Part shown: positions 1 to 8,302 of the stretch, one piece after another
How the letters are laid out: each line of letters begins with the position of its first letter
Position numbering within the stretch: the first letter of the stretch is position 1
Source of the DNA: an uncultured Verrucomicrobia subdivision 3 bacterium
Lineage (GTDB): Bacteria; Verrucomicrobiota; Verrucomicrobiia; Limisphaerales; UBA11358
DNA: 34,725 nt
Reading direction: 5' to 3'
Assembly: GCA_903827955.1 (NCBI GenBank)
Contig: CAIKKJ010000097.1
Span: 1 to 34,725, forward strand
Program-made: the position numbers and the translations under genes
Notes under the pieces: generated by a model
What the model was told of the DNA's origin: nothing
The model's input: only the letters and a program-made list of their open reading frames with translations
Database searches by the model: none

Positions 1-524
1 TCACCAATTTCAACGGCAAGGCCGGCAGCCTCGCGCTGCGCACGCGCGTCGGCTTGCACACCGGCGAAGTCGTCGTCGGCAACGTCGGCAGCACGGAGCA
101 TTTCGATTTCACGGCCATCGGCGAAAACGTAAACCTAGCCTCGCGCCTCGAAGGCTTGAACAAGCAGCTCGGCACCGACGTGCTGCTTACGCCCGCTGCA
201 CTGCCGGCGGCCACGGAAAATTATTCGCTGCGACCCGTCGGTAAATTTCAGTTCAAGGGCTTTGAAAGTTTTGTCGAAGTGGTTGAGCTCGTGGTGAACG
301 CCGGTTCGGTTGAGCAGACCCGCGCGTGGCGGGAAAGTTTCGCCACCGCGCTGGCGGAATTTGGTCGGAAAAATTTTGACGCGGCGGAAGCCGGTTTCAA
401 ACACACCCAGGAACTGCGCGCCGATGACGGGCCGTCGGGTTTTTACCTGAAACAAATCGCCGACCTACGCACGCACGCGGTGCCGGAAAACTGGGCGGGC
501 GAAATCAGCCTGAAGGAAAAATAA
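1..524 (+). CDS. Class III adenylate/guanylate cyclase, C-terminal part (5' end outside window)
   Basis: This is the 3' part of a nucleotide cyclase gene; the frame is open from base 3, so the N-terminus lies upstream. The family makes cAMP or cGMP from ATP or GTP. Visible are the core strand [16 protein letters not shown] and, after it, [19 protein letters not shown], which holds the Asn and Arg (VNxASR) that stabilise the transition state in class III cyclases. The Thr in FTAIG sits at the base-selecting position, as in many class IIIb enzymes (inference). About 85 residues follow the catalytic domain, ending in a charged tail. In Verrucomicrobia such cyclases often carry an N-terminal CHASE2 sensor, but that part is not visible here. 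A hairpin follows the stop directly. Confidence 0.88.
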   Translation, partial: TNFNGKAGSLALRTRVGLHTGEVVVGNVGSTEHFDFTAIGENVNLASRLEGLNKQLGTDVLLTPAALPAATENYSLRPVGKFQFKGFESFVEVVELVVNAGSVEQTRAWRESFATALAEFGRKNFDAAEAGFKHTQELRADDGPSGFYLKQIADLRTHAVPENWAGEISLKEK

Positions 525-526
525 AA

Positions 527-566
527 CGGGCCGATGTGCACACGGTGTTTTACCGTCATCGGCCCG
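527..566. terminator. Strong hairpin directly after the cyclase stop codon
   Basis: A perfect 10-bp inverted repeat (cgggccgatg at 527-536 and catcggcccg at 557-566) encloses a second 5-bp stem (acggt/accgt). It starts two bases after the cyclase TAA. No T-run follows on the plus strand. The flanking A-rich stretch at 515-526 would be a U-run for minus-strand transcripts. The hairpin probably insulates the cyclase gene from the next one. It also covers the ATG at 534, which argues against that ATG as a start. Confidence 0.5.
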
Positions 567-701
567 AGAACCGTTGATCGACAGGAAAAACGGAACGCCC
601 AAGTGACCGGGCGAGTTCAACCTAGCCCAAGCCATGCCAGCCGCAAGCCGTTTTTGAAAAATCTTTTTCACCGCTCCCAAAACAGCTATTCTCGCAAAAC
701 T

Positions 702-3599
702 TTGAGCCGGCGAATCCATATTTTCCTCACCTGTCTTGCGGTGGCGTTGTTTTTGGGACAGCGCGCGGCGGCGGAAGCGCCGTTCACCGTGGATGTGTGG
801 GGCACGGCGGACGGCTTGCGCCAAAGTTCCGTCATCGCTCTCACGCAAACGCGCGACGGTTACCTTTGGCTCGGGACGCAAAACGGCCTCGCGCGTTTCG
901 ATGGCAACACTTTCACACCCTTCAACGTCAACAACACGCCGGGACTGTCAGACAACCGCATCGTTTTTCTGTTTGAAGACAGCCGGACTAATCTTTGGGT
1001 CGGCGCGGACAGCGGCGGGCTTTGCCGCATCACGGACGGTGTCGTAAAAAATCTTTCGACCGATGGCGGGAAGATTTTTTACGCCTACGAAGATGATGCC
1101 ACGGACGTGTGGTTTTGCGCGGCGGACGGACGAGTTTTCCGCTGGCACGGCGGGCAGTTGGAATTGAAGCCGATGGTGCCGCAGGTTTTGTGGGAACAAC
1201 TTTTCCGACGCGCCTTCAACCTGGTTGTGCCGGGGAAAAATGGCGGCTTCTGGCATTTGAACCCGCAGGATGCGCACGTCGAATTTTGGAGCCGCGACCG
1301 GCTGCAAAAAGATTTCGCCGCGTTTCCGTGGGCCCCGGCGGTGGTCGGAGTTCCGCTCGCCGCCGCCCAAACTGGCATGGTCATTGACAGCTCGGTCACC
1401 TCAACTTGCGTGGATGCGGACGGCAACCTTGTCGTCGGTACGCGTGGCGACGGAATTTTTTGGATGGACGGGCAGGGTGGGTGGCGGCACCTCAGCCCGG
1501 GCGGTCAGTCGGCGCAAAGTTTTGTTTCGTCACTCTGCTTTGACCACGAGGAAAATCTCTGGGCCGGCACCGACGGCGGCGGACTTTACCGCGCCCGCAA
1601 AAAAACCTTTACCGCGCCAACCGGCCTGCCGGCGGGCGTAGCGAAATCCGTGGCCGAAGATGCGGCGGGCGGTTTGTGGGTTACTTATAACGCGCGCGGC
1701 CTGGTTTATTCGCTGACGAATTCCACCAATGTTTTCGGCATCGGGCGCAGTTCCAACGCGTGGTCTGTGCTCGTGGATCAACAGCAAAATGTCTGGGCGG
1801 GCACGAGCAGTGACGGGCTTTTTCATTTTGAAGCCGGTGGTTTTCAACGCGTCCTGCCGGTTGAAAAAATCGGCCCGCAAATTTTTTCGCTGTTACAGGC
1901 GCGTGATCAAAAAGTCTGGGTCGGCGGGCAGAACGGCCTCGCCAGTTTTGACGGCCAGAACTGGAGACTGTTTTCCAAGGAGGATGGCTTACCGCCCAAC
2001 GCGGTGCGCGCATTGGCTGAAGATGCGGATTCAAACTTGTGGATTGGCACGGATGGCGGCGGGATTTTTATTTGCCGAGCTGGAAAAATTTCCGCCGTCA
2101 GCGCGCCGGTAAAGGATATTTCCTGCCTGCTGGCCGGCTGCGATGGCGTGCTTTGGGCAGGAACGTCCGGCCACGGTCTGGCCCGTTTGGCGCAGGGCCG
2201 GTGGACGATTTACTCTGCCGCCGCCGGACTGACGGGCGATGACATCGGCTATCTGGCGGAAGATGATTTTGGAAATCTATGGCTTGGTTCCTACGAGGGA
2301 CTGATGCGGGTTGAAAAAAAATCGCTGGCCGATTTTGCCGCCGGCGCGGTGAAGACGATTTCCTGCCGGACGATTCTTACGCGCGAATGTTCTGCCGGTG
2401 CGCAGCCCGCCGCCATCCGCACGCAAAATGGCCGACTGCTATTCCCGACCATCGAAGGTTTGATTGCTGTCAATCCGGCGGAGTTGGTGCGCAATACCAA
2501 CCCGCCGCCGGTCGTCATCGAATCTGTGCTCGTGGACGGCGCAAAGCCGAGTGAAAATCTGCTCAAGCCGTTGGCCGGCGGCATGGTGACGCTCACGCCG
2601 GACAACGAACAGTTGGAAATCCATTTCACGGCGCTGAATTTTTCCGCACCGAAGGGCGCACAGTTCGGTGCGCGTTTCAAATACCAGCTTGAGAACCGCG
2701 ACAAAAACTGGACGGACATCGGCAGCGAGCGCGTGGCGCATTTTACCACCACCACGCTGTCCCCGGGAAAATTTCTGTTCCGCGTCATCGCTTGCAATGA
2801 AGATGGTATGTGGAACGAAACTGGTGCGACACTCGCCATCACGGTTGAGCCGCCGTTCTGGCGTAAGCCGTCATTTTTGATCGCGAGCACGCTGGTTTTC
2901 CTCGGCGTGCTGGCGGGCATCATTTATCTTGTTTCAACCGCGAAGTTGAAACGTCAGTTGCGCACGGCGAAGCAAAAGGAATTGATCGAGACCGAACGCG
3001 CCCGCATCGCCCGCGATTTGCACGACCAGCTTGGTGCGAACCTCACGCAGATCACGCTGCTTGGCGAAATGGCGGAGCTGGATAAGGAGCAACCCGGCGA
3101 GGTGGCCGAACACGCGCAGCAGATTTGTGATACGGCGCGCGAGACGACGCGTTCGCTGGATGAAATCGTCTGGGCGGTGAATCCGTCCAACGACACGCTC
3201 GAAGGTCTGGTGAACTACGCCTGCAAATATGCGCAGGATTATTTTGCGCTGGCCGGTGTGAGTTATCGCGCCGAGCTGCCGCCGAATTTGCCGCCCACGC
3301 CGATCCTGCCGGAAGTGCGGCATAATATTTTCCTCGCGTTCAAAGAAGCCGTAAACAACGTGGTGAAACACGCCAAAGCCACCGAGGCGCGGGTGAAATT
3401 GCAGTTGGACGCGGATAAATTTATTTTAAGCATCGCTGACAATGGTCGCGGACTTGGCGACATTTCCGGCAAGAGTTTGCGGAACGGAATGAAAAATATG
3501 AAACGCCGCCTCGCTGATGTGCGCGGAGAATTTGAGATTTCGCCCAGTGAAAAAGGCGGAACCATCGTGCGTCTGGTTGTGCCGCTCGCCAAAAAATAA
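702..3599 (+). CDS. Two-component propeller / Y_Y_Y sensor histidine kinase
   Basis: A membrane sensor kinase with a large periplasmic propeller. The frame is open from ATG 534, but that codon lies in a hairpin and gives no signal peptide. TTG 702 gives a clear one (SRRIHIFLTCLAVALFL, cleaved near AAAEA); GTG 603 and TTG 654 are alternatives. Ten or so Reg_prop-type blades of the form NLWxGTxGGGL span about 820-2320. A Y_Y_Y domain (KYQLENRDKNW...FRVIACNEDGMWNE) follows at about 2580-2850, then a transmembrane helix near 2875-2935, a HisKA_3 dimerisation helix with RDLHDQLGANL (phosphoacceptor His codon at 3021), and an HATPase_c domain (N box EAVNNVVKHA, G box DNGRGLG). The partner response regulator starts 4 bases after the stop. 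Propeller kinases of this kind often sense sugars in Bacteroidetes; the ligand here is unknown. Confidence 0.9.
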   Translation: MSRRIHIFLTCLAVALFLGQRAAAEAPFTVDVWGTADGLRQSSVIALTQTRDGYLWLGTQNGLARFDGNTFTPFNVNNTPGLSDNRIVFLFEDSRTNLWVGADSGGLCRITDGVVKNLSTDGGKIFYAYEDDATDVWFCAADGRVFRWHGGQLELKPMVPQVLWEQLFRRAFNLVVPGKNGGFWHLNPQDAHVEFWSRDRLQKDFAAFPWAPAVVGVPLAAAQTGMVIDSSVTSTCVDADGNLVVGTRGDGIFWMDGQGGWRHLSPGGQSAQSFVSSLCFDHEENLWAGTDGGGLYRARKKTFTAPTGLPAGVAKSVAEDAAGGLWVTYNARGLVYSLTNSTNVFGIGRSSNAWSVLVDQQQNVWAGTSSDGLFHFEAGGFQRVLPVEKIGPQIFSLLQARDQKVWVGGQNGLASFDGQNWRLFSKEDGLPPNAVRALAEDADSNLWIGTDGGGIFICRAGKISAVSAPVKDISCLLAGCDGVLWAGTSGHGLARLAQGRWTIYSAAAGLTGDDIGYLAEDDFGNLWLGSYEGLMRVEKKSLADFAAGAVKTISCRTILTRECSAGAQPAAIRTQNGRLLFPTIEGLIAVNPAELVRNTNPPPVVIESVLVDGAKPSENLLKPLAGGMVTLTPDNEQLEIHFTALNFSAPKGAQFGARFKYQLENRDKNWTDIGSERVAHFTTTTLSPGKFLFRVIACNEDGMWNETGATLAITVEPPFWRKPSFLIASTLVFLGVLAGIIYLVSTAKLKRQLRTAKQKELIETERARIARDLHDQLGANLTQITLLGEMAELDKEQPGEVAEHAQQICDTARETTRSLDEIVWAVNPSNDTLEGLVNYACKYAQDYFALAGVSYRAELPPNLPPTPILPEVRHNIFLAFKEAVNNVVKHAKATEARVKLQLDADKFILSIADNGRGLGDISGKSLRNGMKNMKRRLADVRGEFEISPSEKGGTIVRLVVPLAKK

Positions 3600-3603
3600 T
3601 TTT

Positions 3604-4239
3604 ATGCCTACGAACATTTCCATCGTCGAGGACAACGACAAGCTGCGCGCCACGCTCGCCAAGGTGATGGACCGCGTGGAGGGCTTTCGCTGTGTGAGCC
3701 ACTACGGCAGCGCCGAGGCCGCTCTGGAAAACCTGCCCGTAGTGAAGCCAGACGTCGTGCTGATGGACATCAATTTGCCGGGCATAAACGGGGTGGAATG
3801 CGTCCGCAAATTAAAAGTCATTTTGCCGAAGACGCAGGTGATGATGCTGACCGTTTACGAGGACACGGATAATATTTTTGCCGCGCTGGCCGCCGGGGCG
3901 AGCGGCTATATGCTCAAGCGCACGCCGGCGAAGGAATTGATCGAGGCCATCCATGAAGTGCTGCGTGGCGGCTCGCCGATGACCACGCACATCGCGCGCA
4001 AGGTGGTTTTATCGTTTCAAAAATCTCCCGGCGCACAGCAAGCGGCGAATGAACTGGCGGAGCTTTCCGAGCGCGAGCAGCAGGTTTTGGATTTGCTGGC
4101 GCAAGGTTTGATCTACAAGGAAATCGCCGAGAAACTTCAGATTAGCTACGAGACGGTGCACACCTACATCCGGCGCATCTACGAAAAGTTGCAGGTCCGC
4201 ACGCGCACCGAGGCGGTGGCGAAATTTCTGCAACGGTGA
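3604..4239 (+). CDS. NarL/FixJ-type response regulator (REC + LuxR HTH)
   Basis: A DNA-binding response regulator of 211 residues and the likely partner of the kinase just upstream, with a 4-base gap. The start is ATG 3604; the frame stays open further upstream, but that part overlaps the kinase. The receiver domain carries the acidic pair E9-D10, phosphoacceptor D55 (VVLMDINLPG), the Thr of MLTVYED and the Lys of MLKRTP. The C-terminal LuxR/GerE domain reads LSEREQQVLDLLAQGL...KEIAEKLQISYETVHTYIRR, a four-helix HTH typical of NarL proteins. HisKA_3 kinases normally pair with exactly this regulator class, which supports the pairing. The target genes cannot be deduced. The gene is convergent with the SDR gene, with 12 bases between them. 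Confidence 0.93.
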   Translation: MPTNISIVEDNDKLRATLAKVMDRVEGFRCVSHYGSAEAALENLPVVKPDVVLMDINLPGINGVECVRKLKVILPKTQVMMLTVYEDTDNIFAALAAGASGYMLKRTPAKELIEAIHEVLRGGSPMTTHIARKVVLSFQKSPGAQQAANELAELSEREQQVLDLLAQGLIYKEIAEKLQISYETVHTYIRRIYEKLQVRTRTEAVAKFLQR

Positions 4240-4251
4240 CATTGCGGTAGG

Positions 4252-5034
4252 TTATTGCCGGCGGAAAACTTTTCCAGCATCGGCTTGATCCACCGGTTTG
4301 ACGACCATTTCATCAATATTGACATGCGGCGGCCGGCTGGCGACCCAGACAAGAATTTCGGCGATGTCAGCAGCGACCAATGGGTTTGTCCCGGCGTAAA
4401 GTTCTGTTGCCTTCTTCGTATCCCCCTTGAAGCGGACAAGGGCAAATTCTGTTTCCGCCAGTCCGGGGTCAACGGTGCTGACGCGGATGCCCGCACCGAA
4501 AAGTTCGTGCCGCAACACTTTGGTAATTTGCAGTTCGCCAGCCTTAGCGGCGCAATAAACTGAGCTGCCAGCATAGGCAGTGCGCCCGGCGACGGAGCCA
4601 AGGTTGATGATGCTCGCGCCGTCGTCGCGCGGGATGAGTGGCAACGCGGCGCGCGTGACACGGAGAAGGCCCAAGACGTTGGATTGGATCATCGCCTCCC
4701 AATCGGCATCTTTACCTTCGGCCACGGTGTCCAGTCCAATGGCACCGCCGGCGTTATTGATGAGGACGTGTAAATTTGTTTTCTGGATTTTCTGTTTTGC
4801 CCACGCCATGAAGGTTTTTACGCTGGCGGTGTTGGCAACATCGAGACTGTGAAAATGGACTTCGCTGGCCCCGGATTTTTTGGCGGCGGCGGCGGCCTGC
4901 TTCAACCGCTCAACGCGGCGCGCGCCGAGTAACAGTTTCGCACCTTGTGCGCCAAAGGCGGCGGCGGCGGCGGCCCCGAAGCCGCTGGACGCGCCGGTGA
5001 TGAGCACCCATTTGTCTTGGAGGGAAAATTGCAT
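4252..5034 (-). CDS. SDR-family NAD(P)-dependent oxidoreductase
   Basis: A classical short-chain dehydrogenase/reductase of 260 residues and a soluble cytoplasmic enzyme. The start is ATG at 5034 (MQFSLQDKWVLITGASSGFG). The longer open frame upstream only translates the tRNA-Ala gene and is not protein. Visible are the Rossmann glycine motif TGASSGFG, the cofactor-binding R of GARRVERL, which suggests NADP preference, the NNAGG motif, and the catalytic Ser-Tyr-Lys set in LGSVAGRTAYAGSSVYCAAK. Length and layout resemble YdfG-type 3-hydroxy acid dehydrogenases, but the substrate is not certain. The gene lies just downstream of the tRNA on the same strand, so the two may be cotranscribed. Confidence 0.9.
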   Translation of the reverse strand: MQFSLQDKWVLITGASSGFGAAAAAAFGAQGAKLLLGARRVERLKQAAAAAKKSGASEVHFHSLDVANTASVKTFMAWAKQKIQKTNLHVLINNAGGAIGLDTVAEGKDADWEAMIQSNVLGLLRVTRAALPLIPRDDGASIINLGSVAGRTAYAGSSVYCAAKAGELQITKVLRHELFGAGIRVSTVDPGLAETEFALVRFKGDTKKATELYAGTNPLVAADIAEILVWVASRPPHVNIDEMVVKPVDQADAGKVFRRQ

Positions 5035-5072
5035 GCGGAAAATTATTTCGTCGGAGTGTAACGAGTGAAAAC

Positions 5073-5148
5073 TGGTGGAGCCTAGGGGGTTCGAACCCCT
5101 GACCTTCTCATTGCGAACGAGACGCTCTACCAACTGAGCTAAGACCCC
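5073..5148 (-). tRNA. tRNA-Ala (anticodon CGC), CCA encoded
   Basis: Read on the minus strand, this is a 76-nt cloverleaf. The acceptor stem is GGGGUCU/AGGCUCC with discriminator A and encoded CCA. The D arm is UAGCUCAGUUGGUAGAGC, the anticodon arm UCUCG-UUCGCAA-UGAGA gives CGC at positions 34-36, and the T arm is CAGGGGUUCGAACCCCC-like. Pair 3:70 is G:U, the alanine identity element, which confirms the anticodon call. Confidence 0.95.
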
Positions 5149-5476
5149 AGCAAATTAAGAATCAGACACCTTCAAAGCATTTGGTGATGCGATGTCATAA
5201 TTCATCAGACGAAATAAATTATGCGTGCTTCGGCTGCAATGGCAAGGAGATTCCAGCCAACGTCCGTTGCCAGCCCGCAAATGCCGAGCCGGAAATGTGT
5301 GCGGTTGCAAGTCCCGGCAGTTGTCGAATATCCTCACCCAATTCTCGCGGTGTCATTGGCAGTGACAACGAAGTGTCGTTACGCGAGCAGCCGGCCATCG
5401 TGAAAATTGATTTTGCGGTGGATGGAAAAATTGTTGTAGCCAAGGACTATTTTGATTTCGTCTTGAATAACACCAA
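5149..5476. other. Intergenic stretch between tRNA-Ala and the GH2 gene
   Basis: 328 bases with no recognisable gene. It should hold the divergent promoters of the tRNA and the GH2 gene, but no clear consensus box could be picked. A plus frame (5181-5480) stays open and its stop overlaps the GH2 start codon. Its translation matches no family known to me, and its base use looks non-coding. Confidence 0.4.
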
Positions 5477-8011
5477 ATGAAAAAAAATTCCCTGGTCGTG
5501 CTGTGCTCATTGCTCGCACTGGCCTTGCCGTTGTGCGCGGCGGAAAAGTTTACCCCACCAACGTCGCCACACGCCACTTTCAGTTTCAATCCCGACTGGA
5601 AGTTCATCCGCGAAGACGTAACGAATGCGATGCAGACATCCTGCGACGACTCCAAGTGGACGGACGTGAGCGCGCCGCATACCTACAACGACGTGGATTC
5701 CTACACCGCGATCATCAGTCACAGCGGCGGGGATCGGAAGGCTTGGTCCGGGATCGCCTGGTATCGCAAACATTTCAAACTGCCCGCGACGGCGAATGAC
5801 GGAAAAGTATTTCTGGAGTTTGAAGGACTGAAACAAGCTGGGCGTTTCTGGGTGAACGGAAAATTTGTTGGTCGGTTTGAAAATGGCATCACCGCGTGCG
5901 GGCTGGATCTGACGGGCCTTGTGAATTTTGGCGACGCGGAAAACGTCATCGCGGTAAAAGTAGACAACAGCAATGACTATCAGGAGGAAGCCACCGGCGT
6001 GGGCTACGAATGGATGGGGCGCGCGTTCAATCCCAATTACGGCGGACTTAATCACGACATCTGGCTGCACCTGACCGGCAAGGTTTATCAAACGCTGCCG
6101 CTCTATGAAAATCTGAAGACTACCGGCGTGTATGTCTGGCCGTCGAATTTTTCCATCAGCAATAAAATCTGCGACGTGAACCTCGAGGCGCAAGTTCGTA
6201 ATGAAAGCGGCGATCAGCAATCCATCACGCTTTCGGCGGTCGTCGTGGACGCCGACGGAAAAGTCTGCGCGAGTTTTTTGAGCGAGGCGCTGGATCTCGT
6301 GAGCGGCCAGACCGAAGTGTTCACCGCGAGCGGCAAGCTGGCGGATGCAAAATTCTGGAGCGATGAAACGCCCAATCTTTACAACGTTTATTCCATGCTC
6401 ACGGTGAATGATAAAATTGTGGACGTGCAGAAAATCACCGCTGGTTTTCGCAAAGCCGAGTTCAAAGGCGGCGTTGGCACGGGCGGAGTTTATCTGAACG
6501 AGAAATTTGTCTGGCTCACCGGCTACGCGCAGCGTTCATCGGATGATTGGGCGGGGCTCGGTCAGGCGTATCCCGATTGGATGCACGATTACAACGCGCA
6601 GCTTGTCCGCAGCACGCACGCGAATTACCTCCGCTGGATGCACATCGCGCCGCAGGCCGTGGACGTGCGCGCGTGTGACAAAACGGGCATCGTGCAAATT
6701 TGTCCGGCGGGCGACAAGGAAGGCGACCCGGTGCTCGACAAACGCCTGAAGCCGGAAGTTGCCACGCGCCAGTGGGAGCAGCGCATGGAAGTGATGCGCG
6801 ACACGATGGTTTATTTCCGCAACAACCCGAGTATTTTGCTGTGGGAGGCGGGCAATAACGGCGTGACCACGGAACACATGAAGCAAATGGTGGAATTGCG
6901 CAAGCAGTGGGATCCGAACGGCGGACGCGCGATGGGTTGTCGCACTTTGAATGAGCCGTCCGCCACGCCGGTCGCGGAATATTTTGGTGTGATGATCGGG
7001 CAGGACGATCAGAAAGATCATCGTAGCGGAGCGGCGGATTTGTTTCGCGCCTACAGCGACGAACGCCGCGACCGGGCACCGTTCATCGAGACGGAAGATT
7101 TTCGCGACGAGGCCGCGCGGCGTTTCTGGGATGATTTTTCACCGCCACATTTCGGTTTCAAAAAAGGCCCGAATGATACTTACGATTGGAACTCGGAAAC
7201 TTTCTGCCTCGCGGCCGCCGAGCGTTATCACGACTACGTCCTCAACATGATTTCCAACTCCGACCCGGCGCATTCGAAGTGGGCAGGCTATGCTTCGATT
7301 TACTGGTCGGACGCGAACGCCGATGGCCGACAGGACAGCAGCGAAGTCTGCCGCGTCAGCGGCAAGGTGGATTCCGTGCGGCTGCAGAAGCAGGCTTACT
7401 ACGTTTATCGCGTGATGCAAAATCCCTCGCCGGATATACACATTATCGGCCACTGGAATTATCCGACGAACACGGTGAAGACGATTTACGTCGCGGCAAA
7501 TCACTGCGACAGCGTTGAACTGTTAGTGAACGGAAAATCTTTGGGCGTCTCGAAGTCATCCGCGAACGGCTACATCTTCGCGTTCCCGCAAATCAAATTC
7601 GCCGCCGGCAAAATTTCCGCCGTGGCGAAAGCGGACGGGAAAATTGTCGCGCAGGATGAAATTGAAACCACCGGCGAAGCAAAGAAATTAAAACTCACGC
7701 CGCACGTTTCGCCGAACGGTTTGCAGGCCGATGGTTCTGACGTGGCGTTCTTCGACGTGGAAGTGGTGGATGCGCAGGGGCGCCGCTGCCTGACGGACGA
7801 GGCGCGTGTGGATTTCAAACTGGATGGCCCGGCCATCTGGCGCGGGGGCTACAACAGTGGAAAAATTAATTCCGTGAACAATCTCTGGCTCGACACCGAA
7901 TGCGGCATCAACCGCGTAGCTATTCGCGCGATGCAAACGCCGGGCAAAATTAATCTGACGGCGACACGCGATGGACTCGAACCGGCGACGGCGAACGTTG
8001 AAACGAAATGA
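5477..8011 (+). CDS. Secreted glycoside hydrolase family 2 protein (beta-galactosidase-like)
   Basis: An exported GH2 enzyme of 844 residues. It starts with a signal peptide (MKKNSLVVLCSLLALALP, cleaved near CAA). The order is the GH2 sugar-binding jelly roll (WYRKHFKLP ... GRFWVNGKFVGRFENG, about residues 90-200), an Ig-like sandwich (about 230-330), a TIM barrel (about 335-640) and C-terminal beta domains of the DUF4982/GH2-C5 kind. In the barrel, FRNNPSILLWEAGNNGV stands where family members have NHPSxxxWSxGNE. Residue 461 is Asn where the catalytic acid/base Glu is expected, and a Glu appears four residues earlier (E457). The likely nucleophile is in PFIETEDF (E538 or E540). The stop overlaps the next start (ATGA). 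The neighbouring GH53 relic suggests a galactan or pectin side-chain substrate (inference). Confidence 0.88.
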   Translation: MKKNSLVVLCSLLALALPLCAAEKFTPPTSPHATFSFNPDWKFIREDVTNAMQTSCDDSKWTDVSAPHTYNDVDSYTAIISHSGGDRKAWSGIAWYRKHFKLPATANDGKVFLEFEGLKQAGRFWVNGKFVGRFENGITACGLDLTGLVNFGDAENVIAVKVDNSNDYQEEATGVGYEWMGRAFNPNYGGLNHDIWLHLTGKVYQTLPLYENLKTTGVYVWPSNFSISNKICDVNLEAQVRNESGDQQSITLSAVVVDADGKVCASFLSEALDLVSGQTEVFTASGKLADAKFWSDETPNLYNVYSMLTVNDKIVDVQKITAGFRKAEFKGGVGTGGVYLNEKFVWLTGYAQRSSDDWAGLGQAYPDWMHDYNAQLVRSTHANYLRWMHIAPQAVDVRACDKTGIVQICPAGDKEGDPVLDKRLKPEVATRQWEQRMEVMRDTMVYFRNNPSILLWEAGNNGVTTEHMKQMVELRKQWDPNGGRAMGCRTLNEPSATPVAEYFGVMIGQDDQKDHRSGAADLFRAYSDERRDRAPFIETEDFRDEAARRFWDDFSPPHFGFKKGPNDTYDWNSETFCLAAAERYHDYVLNMISNSDPAHSKWAGYASIYWSDANADGRQDSSEVCRVSGKVDSVRLQKQAYYVYRVMQNPSPDIHIIGHWNYPTNTVKTIYVAANHCDSVELLVNGKSLGVSKSSANGYIFAFPQIKFAAGKISAVAKADGKIVAQDEIETTGEAKKLKLTPHVSPNGLQADGSDVAFFDVEVVDAQGRRCLTDEARVDFKLDGPAIWRGGYNSGKINSVNNLWLDTECGINRVAIRAMQTPGKINLTATRDGLEPATANVETK

Positions 8012-8292
8012 AATTCCCAAAACAAATCTGGCACAGCGTTGGGATTTTTTGCCTACTGCTTGCGGCGGCGGGTATTCCGACGCAAGCGGCGGAATTTGCC
8101 GTCGGTGCCGATAAATCGTTTTACGGCAGGCCGAAGAACGCGGGAAGGTTTTTCACGATGGAACGAATGTGGAAACCGGCGACAGGCAGCCACAGCGCGC
8201 GTGGATTTTTCGACGAAAATGGAAACTCGCTGCCGGGGTTGAACGTTTTTGACAAATACGCACTGCCGCTGCCGCGCAAGGCCAGCCAATGA
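8008..8292 (+). pseudogene. Remnant of a secreted GH53 endo-beta-1,4-galactanase (frameshift plus internal deletion)
   Basis: An open frame of 94 codons begins with a signal peptide (MKFPKQIWHSVGIFCLLLAA) followed by EFAVGADKSF, the usual start of GH53 galactanases. Then the family match moves to the frame one base back: RQAEERGKVFHDGTNV, the conserved 'QAEDRGxxFxDG' block. Adding one T in the tttt run near 8120 would restore SFLRQAEERGKVFHDGTNV. In the first frame the end reads ARGFFDENGNSLPGLNVF, which resembles the C-terminal 'ALFDFDGxALPALxVF' block of the same family. About 300 residues of catalytic barrel between the two blocks are missing, including both catalytic Glu. The start overlaps the GH2 stop, so the intact gene was once coupled to it. 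The identification rests on remembered family motifs. Confidence 0.72.
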
Positions 8293-8302
8293 TTTTTGCT
8301 AC

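Noticed and set aside
534..701. N-terminal 56 codons of the propeller kinase frame
   Set aside because: They begin inside a hairpin, contain no signal peptide and look non-coding; TTG 702 gives a proper signal sequence.
5035..5133. 33 extra codons in front of the SDR gene (MVERLVRNEKVRGSNPLGS...)
   Set aside because: This is the tRNA-Ala gene and its 3' flank read as protein; the SDR fold begins at ATG 5034.
5181..5480. 99-codon frame whose stop overlaps the GH2 start
   Set aside because: No family resemblance and a mixed, non-coding composition; the overlap alone is not enough.
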